Below are positions 13,577 to 24,451 of a stretch of 64,000 bases of DNA, piece after piece. The translations under genes and the position numbers were made by a program. The number at the start of each line of letters is the position of its first letter. Position 1 is the stretch's first letter. The DNA is from Euptelea pleiosperma (taxonomy: Eukaryota; Streptophyta; Magnoliopsida; Ranunculales; Eupteleaceae): positions 12,074,829-12,138,828 of the forward strand of contig CM068540.1 in the NCBI GenBank assembly GCA_035048495.1, read 5' to 3'. The notes under the pieces are model-generated. The model was not told the DNA's origin, did no database searches, and saw only the letters and a program-made list of their open reading frames with translations.

Positions 13577-16292
13577 AACCCACAGGAATGGCCCAAGATC
13601 GGCCAATGATGGTCGGCCAAGAAGTGTCCTTGCATGAGAAAGTGCAAGGAATTGGATAGCAGGCCGTGGGTGCTGCATGTGGTGCAAGCAACCAATGGAG
13701 AGGTGCTGGCCCAATAGACCTGGTGAAGATGGAGGCTTTTGGCTGCTTTTGCTTGGATGGTTGCAAGGGTGTGCAGGCGTGCACACTAGCAAGAAAAGAG
13801 GCTGGTTTGGCACATGATCTAGAGGAGATCAGGCCCTGCAAGGAGGAGCGGCTACAGCAAGGAGAAATGGCCTGCAAAGTTTCATTAACGGGCTTCCTAC
13901 CTTGGCTGTGGACGTGAGAGAGCACCACAATGGTAGTGCTTGGTGGCTGTTGGAGGCTACACTTGGGAGCTTGCAGCAGGTGGTGGTGATAGAGAATGAT
14001 GCCTTTAATGGTGGAAGGTTGCAGCAACGTTCTGCCATTAGAGGAGAAGGTGCTGATGCGATTTGCAAGACCGTGAGCAACATGGTGGAGAGAGTTCTTC
14101 TCCGGGGAGGGGGTGGTACATGAGCAATGGTGGCTCTAGGGAGGAGCCTACCGTTGAAGTCGTGGAAGGAAGACGGTCTGTTTGCATCGTGGGTGAGTGG
14201 TTGCTGCTCGTGAGGAGCAGGGAGGTGCCTTGAAGAGAGGAGGGTTGCACGGCATGGAAGAGGCCGAACAGCAAGTTGATGTTTGAGTTTCAAGTCTGCG
14301 CGACCCTCAGTCCGTCAGAATCACAACTGAGGAAGAGAAGACAGGTGGAAGGAGCTGACCGCTCTTCTCTCTTGAATGGATCGTGAGAGAGATTGAGTTT
14401 GGTTCACTCGACCGGAGTTGCAAGTCTGCAACTCCGGTCACAAAGAAGTAGAATGAGAAAGAGAATAGGAGTGGTCTCACGGTATTTGCAGATCTGGAGG
14501 AGATCCTCACGGAGGTGATTCAAGGGAAGGAGGAAAGGAGAGGGAGCCATTTGCAGACCTGCCGGAGTTGCAGGTCTGCCCAATGTTAATGGACCTGAGG
14601 TCGTGTAGAAGAAGAAGAAGAAAAAGAAGAAGGAACCAAAGTTGCTGGTGGCTGAAGAGGCTCTAATGGAGGTCTGCAACTGTATGAAGAGAACTCCAGT
14701 TGGTGAGAGGATGGATCCCGATCGGAGTTGCAGGTCTGCAACTTTGGTGAAGGGATGATTTGATGCAAAAGGAGGAGAAAAAGGAGGGGGATACCGGTGA
14801 TAATGGCAGGCAGCAAGGGAAGGAGAACCTCGCCTGAGATCTGGAGGATGGTGAAGGTTTCCGGGAAGTAACAAGAGGTCACACGGTGATGGTGGTGCTA
14901 CCATAAAGGAGGAGCTCGGTTTGGCAGCAAGGTTTGAGATTGCTAGTTCTATTGGAGAGAACCTAGCACGGTGGTGGTTTTGTTTTTCCAAATGAACACT
15001 TCCTTATATGCAGACCGAGAGCATCAACCTTGGTGAGGACAGCAAGGTTCTGGATGACAGGGATGGATGAGATGGAATAGTTTGTGGCCAAGAGATAAGA
15101 GAGTGTGAAGAGAGAAAGAGTCATGAATTAGACTCGTTCAAGTGAGAGATAGTGGGGTTGTTAGGGAGAAAACACGTGGGGAGAGTTGGGGAGTGATTAG
15201 GATAGAGGAGAGAGAAAGGAATAAGGGAGGACTTGTTCCTCCCTTTGAGTGGATGGGCTCAAGAGGTCATGGGCCTTACTAATTAGTTAGGCCTTGGCCC
15301 ACTTTATTCAAGTGAGGCCTTGGCCATTGGACATGAAGGTTGTGGGCTTCTAGGTTGTACTAGAGGCTATGGGCCAATGAGGTCACATGGGTTATTGAGA
15401 ACCCGTGGATATTAAATGGGTGAAGGCCGTGGGCCATGGGCTTGAGTTATGGAGGCTTGTTGGCCACTTGGCCATGAGATTTGTGGGCCATTCTTCAGGC
15501 CGTGGAATGAATAGGTGGATGGCCAAGATAGGCGAACTGTCAGATCTTGAGAGATCCAACGGTCCAATGGAAGATCCAATGGTGGAAAAGCTATGGGAGA
15601 TGTCATAAAGCTAGAGGAGAGGAGATCGGAGGTTAGATGATGGAGATCGGAGGGTTAGAAAGACAGATGGTTGGAACGGATGATCGGATGGTCAAATGGA
15701 TGATCGGGTGGTGAGATGTGGGCAGTTAGAGAGATGGAAGAGAGAGGAGAGAGAAAATGATAAAGATAGAACTGGCGGAGGGTCTTGAACCCTGATCTTC
15801 AACGGAGTCTTCAATAGGCTTCATCAATTACGTAAGCTGTCATTTTATGTCATTTGGTGCGGCTTTTAATCACTTTGGCCCGTCTCTTGGTCTTCAACTT
15901 TGCCTCTCTTTTAGCTCTTTATCTGGCTCTACGATCCTCTGACTTGACCCATACTTGGCCGGTATCTTCTTGTCATAGCCTATTGGCTCTTTAAGCTTTG
16001 ATAGAGGGCTTCTATGGTTAATCGTGAGCCCATAAGTATCGAGAATAGCCCAATCGGGTTTCCTGCAATAACGAAAAGTACGTAATGAGATTTAATCAAA
16101 ACGGCTTCATATCTAGACTTCCAGAAATGTGTTTAATGCATGCAAATATATAATTTCATCCAAAAAAGTGTATTCTTCGCAATGAAAGAGACTCTTACGT
16201 AGAAAAATGGATAAATAGAGAAGTTTTACGTAGGAGAGTGCGATAACGCTAAAGGATAATGGCTTAAAATAAGCACTTTTAAGCGAATATCA
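13577..16292 (-). mobile_element. Athila-type LTR, truncated (subfamily II-like)
   Basis: Read on the minus strand from 16292 it starts TGATATTCGCTTAAAAGTGC and follows the LTRs at 44906 and 53839 for several hundred bases, including TCTTACGTAG, GCATGCA and the 70-nt tRNA-like segment. The middle is purine-rich with CCGGAGTTGCA hairpins (for example 14412-14437). The usual 3' end with the sequence TTTTTCCGCGTCG is missing, so it is truncated on the left. It cuts off the gag remnant that starts at 16293. Open frames in this stretch have no protein similarity I recognise and come from its biased base composition. Confidence 0.75.
15773..15842 (-). other. tRNA-like 70-nt segment in LTR
   Basis: On the minus strand it runs from TGACAG to CCGCCA. 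A D-arm-like stem is visible in GCTTACGTAATTGATGAAGC. The T-arm-like stem-loop is AGGG-TTCAAGA-CCCT. The ends pair only partly. It is the same length as five other copies in this window. Confidence 0.4.
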
Positions 16293-16663
16293 GAAGGGAG
16301 GCTTAATGCGACAAATAGATTTGTCCTTCGCCTGATATCTCTACATTGGGATAGTAATTTTGGTGCAGACCTTGTAGCATCAGAGGTGGATGTGGAACTG
16401 TGTTCTTCTGTGTTGGGTTTAGGAATAGGTGTTGGAAATGGCTCCGACGGTTGTTTTACTCCCATATCCACAGTCTTTCCGGATCGGAGGGTGGTAACAG
16501 CTTGTACCTCACCCTGATAGTTTTGATTCTATGATTGGGAACCGACCTCATAAACTGCGCCCTTGGCATTCCCTTTAGGATTAGCAATACGTTGGCTATG
16601 GAAGATGCCTTTAGCTTTCTCAGCTTCCAAATTGCCGAGACGATGCTCTAGGCGTTGCATCGA
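16293..16663 (-). pseudogene. Athila gag remnant, 3' part
   Basis: Continues the gag frame from 19445 once the solo LTR is ignored. The minus strand reads SMQRLEHRLGNLEAEK, a stop, and then QAVTTLRSGKTVD. The TTLRSGK motif is typical of the C-terminal gag region of plant Athila/Tat elements. The first and third of these pieces share a frame, with one in-frame stop between them. The frame is cut at 16292 by another LTR. It is a dead copy, so the conserved motif and not coding potential identifies it. Confidence 0.7.
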
Positions 16664-18441
16664 TGATAGTAGGATTTTTCCGCGTCGTTGGTAACGGAAA
16701 CCCTAACTTCAACACATTTGTAAATTGATCCGATTCTTAAATCCTGCAAAATTTTAGATCTGTATAGGGATTCGTGTCAGATGTCGATCCGCACTCGAGG
16801 TTAGTTTGCGCAACTCAAACACATAAAATGACGGATTTTCTTCACAGAAATTGATGGAAATGATGACAGAAGAAGAGTGATGAGGTTGGGATTCAAAACA
16901 TGATGTTTGATTTTGAAGATTGAATATTAATCACAGGGATTGCTAAACAAATAAATTTAAAATTACTATTCATGATAATGAACTCAAAAACACGAACTTG
17001 AATGGAAACTACTTTTATTAAATCACCAAAGGCTGTTTACACTGATAATAAAAGAAAATAACCACAAGTAAACTATCCTAGAGGTAAAACAAGAGGATGC
17101 TAGAGAGAGAAAGAGAGAGTTAGAGAGAGAAAGTGAGAAAAGGCCTAGAGAGAGGAATCAAGGGTGGTAGATGAACAATACCTAAGGGCACTTTCTTGCT
17201 GGCCATGAAGATGGAGTGACGGTTCTTGAATTGCTGTCGATTTTTGGGGTTACCCAAAAAAGGACAGCAAAGACCGAAGATGGAAAGGTGGTTGGTAAGT
17301 CGCTGGGCGGTGCAAGAAGTGGTTGGAGATCATGCTTGACTCACCGGTGTCACAGCGTGCAGCTGTGTGAGATGATGGTGGATGACGGTGGCGTAGTCCA
17401 TGGCAGCAAGGAGAAGGGTGAAGCCGTGAGGGTGGTGGCGCTACCGGATTGAGGAGGATGATGGACTGGAGGTGTTCCTCCTCCTTTCTTCTTCTTTCCT
17501 CCTCTCTTCTCTCTTTCTTTGTTCTTTTTTTTCTGTTTTTTTTTTCTTTTGATGAGAGAAGGGAGAACCAGGAGAGAATAGGAGGACGGTGAGTCGAATT
17601 GGTGGCTGGGCGGTGCTATTGTGGAGGCAGACAGTATGTAGCTAGTGCACTCCTCCTCTTCCTTCTTTATCTTCCTCTCTTTTCTTTTATTTTTTTCTGG
17701 TTTTCTTTTTGCTTGGAGGAGAAGACGGCTGGGAGGAATGAGAGGAGAAGGGAGAGAACGGCTGGGGAGAGTTGAAGAGATGGATGGCTGCGCCGTTACT
17801 TGCAGGCGGTGCTGCCCATGCTGTAGGAAGTGGGGCGGAGCACAGACAGGCGAGGGAGAAGGAGGCTCGCCGGAAATTTCAGGCGAGCAGCGCTGGAGAG
17901 GTGGATGGTGCAGCGCACCAGGCAATGGAGGAGGTGCAGACTGCCTCCTTCTCTCTTCTTCAAACCTTCTTCTTCTTCTTTATTTTTCTTTTTTTTTTCT
18001 TGCGGAAGAATGAAAGGTGTGGTACGAACGGCCGGAGTTGCAGGCGCAACTCCGGTGAGGGCGGTAATGGAGAAGAAAAAAAATAAAAATAAAATAATAA
18101 TGGAGATGAAGAGAAGGGAAAAAGGGTGCGGTAATGGAAGATGGTGGCAGGCGGACCTGCTGTGGCACTAGCAGGGGGATTAGGGTTGCAAGGGGTTGCA
18201 GTGGTGGCCGGAGTTGCAGGCTGCAACTCCGGTGGAAAAATGGTGAAGAAGATGACGAAGGTGGAGGAGAAGTGGAGGAAAACAGCGGCCAAGAGAGGGG
18301 GAAAAGGAGCAAAAGAGTTTTTGGGAGAGAATGGAAGAGATTGGAGGGAATTAGGGTTCGAACGAACTCCTCTCCTTCTCCTTTTAAAGCTCCCTATTTC
18401 CATTAATGGAAATAGGGTATTTTTTTTAAATAAAAAAATAT

Positions 18442-18473
<32 letters not shown>

Positions 18474-19444
18474 AAGTAAAATGCTACTTTTTCTTGGGGA
18501 ATGTCCCCATTTAGTGGACCCCCCATATTTTAAAATTTAATTAAAATTCTTTGGAAATTCACGGGGTCCACTAACTGGTCGAACAACGGGTCGATGATGA
18601 TGGGCCCGACTACTGGCCCACATGGACTGATGATGTCCATCGTCTCACAAGATGATGTGACAGGCATTCTGAAGGCAATCGGATGGATGGTGACTTGATT
18701 GGGACCCAGATTGGTAGATCGACGGATCTAGAGAGATCCAACGGTCCGATTGAAGATCCAACGGTCCGATGGAATATCCAACGGTCAGAAAGCTAAGGGA
18801 GATGAGATAGAGCCGATGGGCAGGAGTTCTGGGGTTAGGTCAGTAGATTCGAGGATCGAGAGATGAAAAGAGAGAGAATAAGGAGAGATGAGAGAGAAAG
18901 TATCAAAAAAAATGGAGAAAAGTATTGGCAGAGGGTCTGGAACCCTGGTCTTCACTGTGACCATCCTCACGCTTCTCCAGTAGAGTCGACTATCATTCTT
19001 TGCTGACTCATGTGACTTTAAACGCTTTGGTCCGTCTCTTGGTCATTGGCTCTCCTGCTCTCTTCGTTCTTTGGGCCGGCTTTTTGGTCCTCTTATTCAG
19101 CCCATATTTGGCCCATATCTTCTAGTCATAGCATGTGGGCTCTTTAAGCTTTGATAATGGACTTTCATGATCGATTTGGGCCCATAAGTCTCGAGAATCG
19201 TCCCATCGGGGTTTCCTGCGACAGAAGAAGCGCGTAATGAGACTTTATCAGAATGGCTTAATATCTAGACTTCCGAAAATGTGTTTAATGCATGCAAATA
19301 TACCATTTCGTCCAGAAAAGTGTGTTCTACGCAACAGAAAAGACTATTACGTAGAAAAGTAGATAAATAGAGCATTTTACGTAAGAGAATGCAATAACGC
19401 TAAAAGGATAATTGCTTAAAATAAGCACTTTTGAGCGAATATCA
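16664..19444 (-). mobile_element. Solo Athila-type LTR, subfamily I (2781 bp)
   Basis: A complete LTR standing alone, with perfect 5-bp target-site duplications ATCGA at 16659-16663 and 19445-19449. On the minus strand it starts TGATATTCGCTCAAAAGTGC and ends AAATCCTACTATCA. On the plus strand it therefore runs from TGATAGTAGGATTTTTCCGC to GCGAATATCA. Inside are a GA/CT-biased stretch, two CCGGAGTTGCAG hairpins (18032-18055, 18208-18232), a T tract near 18450 and a tRNA-like segment. It sits in the gag frame of an older Athila element. Unequal recombination between the two LTRs of one insertion is the usual origin of such copies. Confidence 0.9.
18926..18995 (-). other. tRNA-like 70-nt segment in solo LTR
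   Basis: On the minus strand it runs from TGATAG to CTGCCA, with the T-arm-like stem-loop AGGG-TTCCAGA-CCCT followed directly by CTGCCA. End pairing is five of six positions if a G-T wobble is allowed. The D-arm part is weaker here than in subfamily II. Confidence 0.4.
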
Positions 19445-20787
19445 ATCGACTGTGTTTGCTGCACAATAAATTGTGATAGGAGGTTTTCCAGACCCGGTTT
19501 AGGAGCAGCTTGAGCCACCAGTTCATGATTAGAGCTCATATGGTGAGAATAATTGAATGATTGAGGTGCAATTTGGCTCAACTGCAGATTTTGGGGATTT
19601 TGAAGGGGTGCCTGTTGGCCAGAATATTGTCCTTACTGGAATACTCGATTTTAACTAGATGGATATTGACCCATCTGGTTCTGACTTTGTTGATACTGTC
19701 CCTGTTGGTATTGCCTATTGGGTTTATTAAACCTATGAGGATATGTGCCTTGCGCAAGTCTTTACTGTGGAACAGATTGTTGCCTCCAGGAGAAGTTAGG
19801 ATGATTCCTCGTATCAGGATGATATGTTTGGCTATACAAGTTATGGGTGGGTGGTTTAAAAGTGTTAAACGCACAAACCTCTTCTTGGAGTGGAGGGGCA
19901 CATTCTTCATTTAAAGGATAATTTTCAGTTGTGTGGGATGGCTATAGACAAATATTACAGGACTCCATTAGGTTCTCGTGACCTACATTCATGACTGGGG
20001 TAGATTGGTGAGCAGGTTTTTGTACAGACACAACTAGGGCAGAGACTGACTTGGTCAGCTTTTGAATAAGGGATTAGAGCTCAGTGTCCACCTTTGCTTC
20101 ATGTCCCTTTATGGTCCGAGGGGCTGGAGTCGTTCGACTAAACTCATTGTCAGTCGTCCAATGTTGGGAATTTTCAATTAATTCTCCCAGAAATTTGTAC
20201 GCTTCAGTTGGAGTATTATGCATGAACTTCCCTTGGCACACGGACTCTACTATAGTGTGAGACTCGTCAGTAAGTCCCTTGTAGAAAATGTGAACCAAAC
20301 TACCTTTGTCAATACTGTGGTGGGGACATTTGGTCAAGTAGTCTTGGAATCTTTCCCGAGCTTCATAAAATTTTTCATTGGACTTCTGTCGGAAGTCTTG
20401 AATGAGTTGTTTCATTTGATTAGTACAAGTCATGGGATAGAATTTGGACATGAATTTTCCTACAAGTTCTTTCCAACTTGTGATAGAATCTGCAGGAAGA
20501 GAGTAGGGCCAGTCCGATGCTCGATTTTTTAGAGAGAAAGGAAAAACTCTTAGTCGAACATTGTCATCATCAAGATTCTGATTTTTAAAGAGCAGGATGA
20601 CATGTTGAAATTCCCTAATATGGGAGTAGGGGTCTTCTCTAGGGAGACCTCTAAAAGCTAGCAGCATTTGAATAGTTTGTGGCCTGATCTCGAACTGCAC
20701 TGCCGCAGTAGGTGGAAGAACAATGCAGGATGGCAGATTAATCGATATCGGCGCATATGTCTCGATGAGAGGACATTCGTCTGCCAT
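19445..20787 (-). pseudogene. Athila-type gag polyprotein remnant, 5' part
   Basis: From ATG at 20787 the minus strand encodes 237 codons up to a stop at 20074. The piece begins MADECPLIETYAPISINLPS and contains the segments QMLLAFRGLPREDPYSHIRE and WKELVGKFMSKFYP, which match the capsid-type retrotransposon gag domain (Retrotrans_gag family). Beyond the stop the same frame continues with a damaged zinc knuckle (CNIC, then SHTTENY with the last Cys lost), further stops near 19765 and 19650, and a Gln-rich tract. At 19445 it is split by the solo LTR. Gag would form the capsid of virus-like particles in the cytoplasm, but the stops make this copy non-functional. The ATG is the natural start because a long leader and a primer site lie upstream. 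Confidence 0.8.
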
Positions 20788-22644
20788 GACGATGAAGGTT
20801 GTTTCTCTAGGAGAAGAGGGGGGAGATAGAGAAGGTGAAGACTCTACTGTAATAGAATGATTCTCAGATCAAATCATTCTGCAATTGGATCTAGTCCAAG
20901 CGGACATATGCTTAAAAAGCAAGCCCTAGAGTCAGCAAAAGTGTGAAGATTACGAAACCTAATAAGCCTAGATGATGCACACAGAGCAACAGATAATTCA
21001 AATTTTAAACAATCAGGATAGTTTATGAATTATCTTGTTAGTGTACGGATAGTGTAGATTATGACAGTGGGTGAACCACTAGTTTATCTTCTATTACCCG
21101 TCGGACTAACTTTTCACTCTGTAGGTTCTCACAAGTTCTCTTCAAAGCAAATCCGCTAGTACTAACTCAAGTCGACTGCAAGATAATCCGAAGCCTAGAC
21201 AGACGTGCGGCACATCGACTGACTTAAATACGCCACAGACTAACCAGATTTGTCAAGCGTTAAGATGAGTTTTCCCAGAAGAGGAGCTAGGGTTGGTTCA
21301 TGTTCCTAATCCAACACCAAGCTAACCGACAGACAATCAACGAGGCCACTTACAAGGTCGTTATACTTGAAGTAGTAGGGCCCTATGGGTGTGTTAGAAA
21401 ATAGTGACCCGCACTCATAGACTTAATCGACTTAATCTTTGAAGGAGTCGTTTTATGTGGAGTTTTCCTCGAACACCGATCTAATTAGGCTCTACTTCTT
21501 GATTGCTTTTAATTCTTGGCCGTGGGTGCACAAAAGCTGAAATAACAAGGTGGGTGATGAAATCCCACCAGTTTCAAGTTAGAGCTGGGTTTACTCTTAA
21601 TGTAATTTTTATGGCCAATCCAAGCAGTTTCGATAATGATTGCAAAAGTAAATAAACAATCGGCACGATGTTTGCACAATGATCAAGATCGCACTCAAGG
21701 CGAGGTGTAGAAACTTATCTGCCCGTTAGCTACGCACGGGGTCTCCTCCGTGAGATAGGGAGGGGTATCTAAATGGGCTTGGCCCGACTCCTTCTCTTTA
21801 AGCTTTCGCTCCCTACTCACTTGATAATCGCAATTTGCAATCACGTTAGTTCACAATGGTCTATGGTTTTGATTTTGAAGGTATACCGCCTTAGGGGTTT
21901 CAAGAAACACGCAATTTATTTTGGGCAGGTATGTTGAATTAGTTCCACTTTAGGATTTGAAATTCAAACTTAGTTATTCCCGAATTAGGGTTCAAAAATA
22001 TCTACTTTTGAATTACTCAGAGCTGGAAACCTTACACGATTTCAAACTTTTGAAATCTTGGTCAAATTAGTTATTCCCCATATTAAAAAATTTTGTTGAA
22101 AGTACTCTTATTCAATTTTAGAGTTATTTCAAACTTTTGTTGAAAGTGGACTCTTATCTAATTTTAGAATTATCCAATTTAAAGTGTCTAAATCTAGAAA
22201 CTAAGAATTGAATTTTCTAAAAAAAGAAAATACCTAGATTTTTTAAATTCAAAATTTGAAAAATATGCCAAAATGAAACAAATAACCAATATAGTGATCT
22301 AACAAGAAATAGCATAATTGAAACCCTAATATTTTTTTATTTTTTTATTTTTTTATTTTTTTATTTTTTATTTTTTTATTTTTTTATTTTTTTTAATTAA
22401 AATTAACCTAATAATTATTTTAAAAATAGAGAAAAACAAATTCCTAAGTTCACAACTTACAATTATTTTAAAAATAGAGAAAAACAAAATCATAAGTTAT
22501 CACAACTTTACACTCGATCGTCCAAGGCATAAAAATAATAAGTAAATAATTAAAAAAAGAAAATTGAAAGTTTCCAATTTAGATCGGATCTCTTCGATTA
22601 AACAACATTCCAATTTCCTGTTCGTCGTTTTGCAATCCCGTCAA
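20788..22644 (-). other. Untranslated leader of the Athila element
   Basis: About 1.86 kb between the primer-binding site and the gag ATG. No ORF of note and no further LTR were found. It is AT-rich towards 22644 and includes a poly(A)/poly(T)-like microsatellite. Long leaders of this kind are usual in Athila elements. Assignment rests on position between PBS and gag. Confidence 0.5.
22331..22394. repeat. (ATTTTTTT)n microsatellite
   Basis: About seven units of an A followed by six to nine T, directly visible. It lies inside the Athila leader. Confidence 0.85.
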
Positions 22645-22663
22645 CCGAACGACAACGGCACCA
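22645..22663 (-). other. Athila primer-binding site (tRNA-Asp type)
   Basis: On the minus strand the sequence TGGTGCCGTTGTCGTTCGG closely resembles the tRNA-Asp-complementary primer site TGGCGCCGTTGCCGGGG used by plant Athila elements. It lies two bases beyond a degraded LTR end and upstream of the gag start, which fixes the element's orientation. Confidence 0.7.
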
Positions 22664-22665
22664 TT

Positions 22666-22800
22666 TGAAAGTAAGATTTTCCATGCCGTCAGATCGATAA
22701 TTTCAACAATTGATCTTGAACCGAGTTAGTAGGCCATACGACATTCCCAATCTCAAGGACATATTGCCTCATTTGTATGGTACATATAATAAAAGCACCA
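22666..22800 (-). mobile_element. Degraded 3' end of the Athila 5' LTR
   Basis: On the plus strand it starts TGAAAGTAAGATTTTCCATG and continues with TTTCAACAATTGATC. This is a worn version of the terminal segment seen in the solo LTR at 16664 (TGATAGTAGGATTTTTCC, then CTTCAACACATTTG). Similarity fades after about 60-100 bp, so the right boundary is approximate. Confidence 0.5.
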
Positions 22801-22842
22801 GGGATTGAAATTTTCAAATTGGATGGCCAATGTCACTCCGTG

Positions 22843-23049
22843 CATTGACTACATGAGGCCAATAGGCTAACATGGATTTGTATGTTCTAGCAGCAAATGG
22901 TTCACAAATACAACATAAATGTAGTCTTTGCATTTGACTGGTTTGCACATTGACTACATGAGGCCAATAGGCTAACATAGATTTGTATGTTCTAGCAACA
23001 AATGGTTCACGAATACAACATAAATGTAGTCTTTGCATTTGACTGGTTT
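22843..23049. repeat. Two tandem copies of a ~105-bp unit
   Basis: The segment starting CATTGACTACATGAGGCCAA recurs 105 bp later with five or so changes. It lies between the Athila remnant and the 3' end of the CCCH/KH gene. Because 105 is a multiple of three, open frames continue through both copies, but I see no sign of coding function. Confidence 0.85.
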
Positions 23050-23682
23050 TTGTAGCTTCAAAGCTAAAACCTTCTATTATTTCTATAAGCCTAAGAGAAG
23101 GCCATTCAAGCAACCAAGTGAAAGAAAATAAACTAAAAAATGGTCGTGTTCAACTATTCTTTAAAAAAATGCAGAAACAAAAAAATTCCTCCAAAAGTAC
23201 AAATGCATAGATTAAAAAGGTAAGAGCAAAACTGACTTATTTTTTAAATATTTTTTAAATAATTGTTAATATTTTATTTTTTATTTCCTCACCTGTGCTA
23301 AAGCACAGGCCAATAACACTAGTTACATTAAATATTGGTGGGCCAATCACTGCATGAAGTCAGCTAATAGGATTTGGCACCAACCATCAGATCTTGCAGA
23401 CTATTGAGAAAAAAATGCATCTAGTTAGGATCTAGTAATGAGCAAACCATAAACACCATACATAAAATAGAAAATGGGCTGAATAACCAATACAGCTGTA
23501 TCATTGGAAAGTAAAAAAGAAACTAGAAAAAAACTGATACCGTATTCTGGACTGTTCTTTCCACATAAGTTGCATCCCACAACCAAAACTCAAACAGAGC
23601 TCCCACAACTACAAGACAGCTTAAAGAGCTTTGTTGCCAAAGAGTAACAGCAAGAAACAAAAGAGCGGCAGAAGATAGGAGC

Positions 23683-24451
23683 TCACATTCCTGCTTTGCG
23701 CAGTTCATTTGCACCATGTGCAAAGTGGCACCTTTCCCCAAATGTGCACGACCCTTTCGCAAAGTTCTCACACAGCTTCGTCTTAAAGTTGCTTGCTGAA
23801 CCAGCAGAGGCTGCCACCGCAGTGTTCATGATGGGGCCTGGGCCTGCGGCTGAACCAATGTTCACAATTAGCTCACGGACCATTGCGCTGGCTTGCTTGA
23901 TCTGATCAAAGGTCCCCTCGAGCTCAATGTTCCTTAGGTTGGGATCTGACTCATGCTCCCGTATGGCAAGTTTAGCACCTGTCAGGCGACAGATCTGCTT
24001 TGAGTTCACACCACCCTTCCCGATGATTGCTCCAGCAAGGGAGGCATCCACACTGATCTTGGCAGTTGCTGAGGCACCAAAACTTGCAGCAGCAGCAAGG
24101 CCTGGAGGGGGTGGCTCAAGCCTGCCTGCCAACCTGCCTGTCATAGGACCCATACCCCGGGGATCTTCATGAGATGGAACAATGGACTTGCCAAGTTCCC
24201 TCTCGCTATGGGCAAAATGGCATTTATCCCCAAATTTACACCCTTCTGCAGTATTGAATTTGTTGCACATGCGTGTCTTGACAGCCGGAGAAGATGAACC
24301 ATTGGGGATGGATTGTGGGACCACTGGGTTTCTAGAGGATGGAGGGAGAGCTTGGTTGCCACCTAAGTTGGTCATCTGAGCCACTGCATTGATTCCACCT
24401 GGAACATAGTGCAAGAAGTGGCAGCCCTCACCAAACGGGCACCCAGCAGTG
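23683..24451 (-). other. CCCH/KH gene, coding exon 3 (769 nt)
   Basis: The acceptor is GGATGCAG|CACTGC. One base completes the split serine codon and 255 codons follow up to the TGA at 23683-23685. It carries the rest of finger 1, finger 2, the KH domain and finger 3 in one exon. It is GC-richer than its surroundings, as expected for conserved coding sequence. Confidence 0.9.

Noticed and set aside
13572..14991. Several long minus-strand frames (Ser/Pro/Leu-rich)
   Set aside because: They overlap on several frames within a purine-rich LTR, have low-complexity translations, and no counterpart in related LTR copies.
15773..15842. True tRNA gene
   Set aside because: Anticodon stem not convincing, A and B boxes imperfect, and the segment recurs only inside LTRs. 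It is kept as tRNA-like only.
17350..18446. Overlapping frames on both strands rich in Lys/Glu or Phe/Ser
   Set aside because: They come from GA/CT-biased LTR sequence inside the solo LTR with perfect target duplications.
22814..23113. 99-codon frame with an internal 35-residue repeat
   Set aside because: The repeat follows from the 105-bp tandem duplication. No recognised domain and no conserved neighbours.
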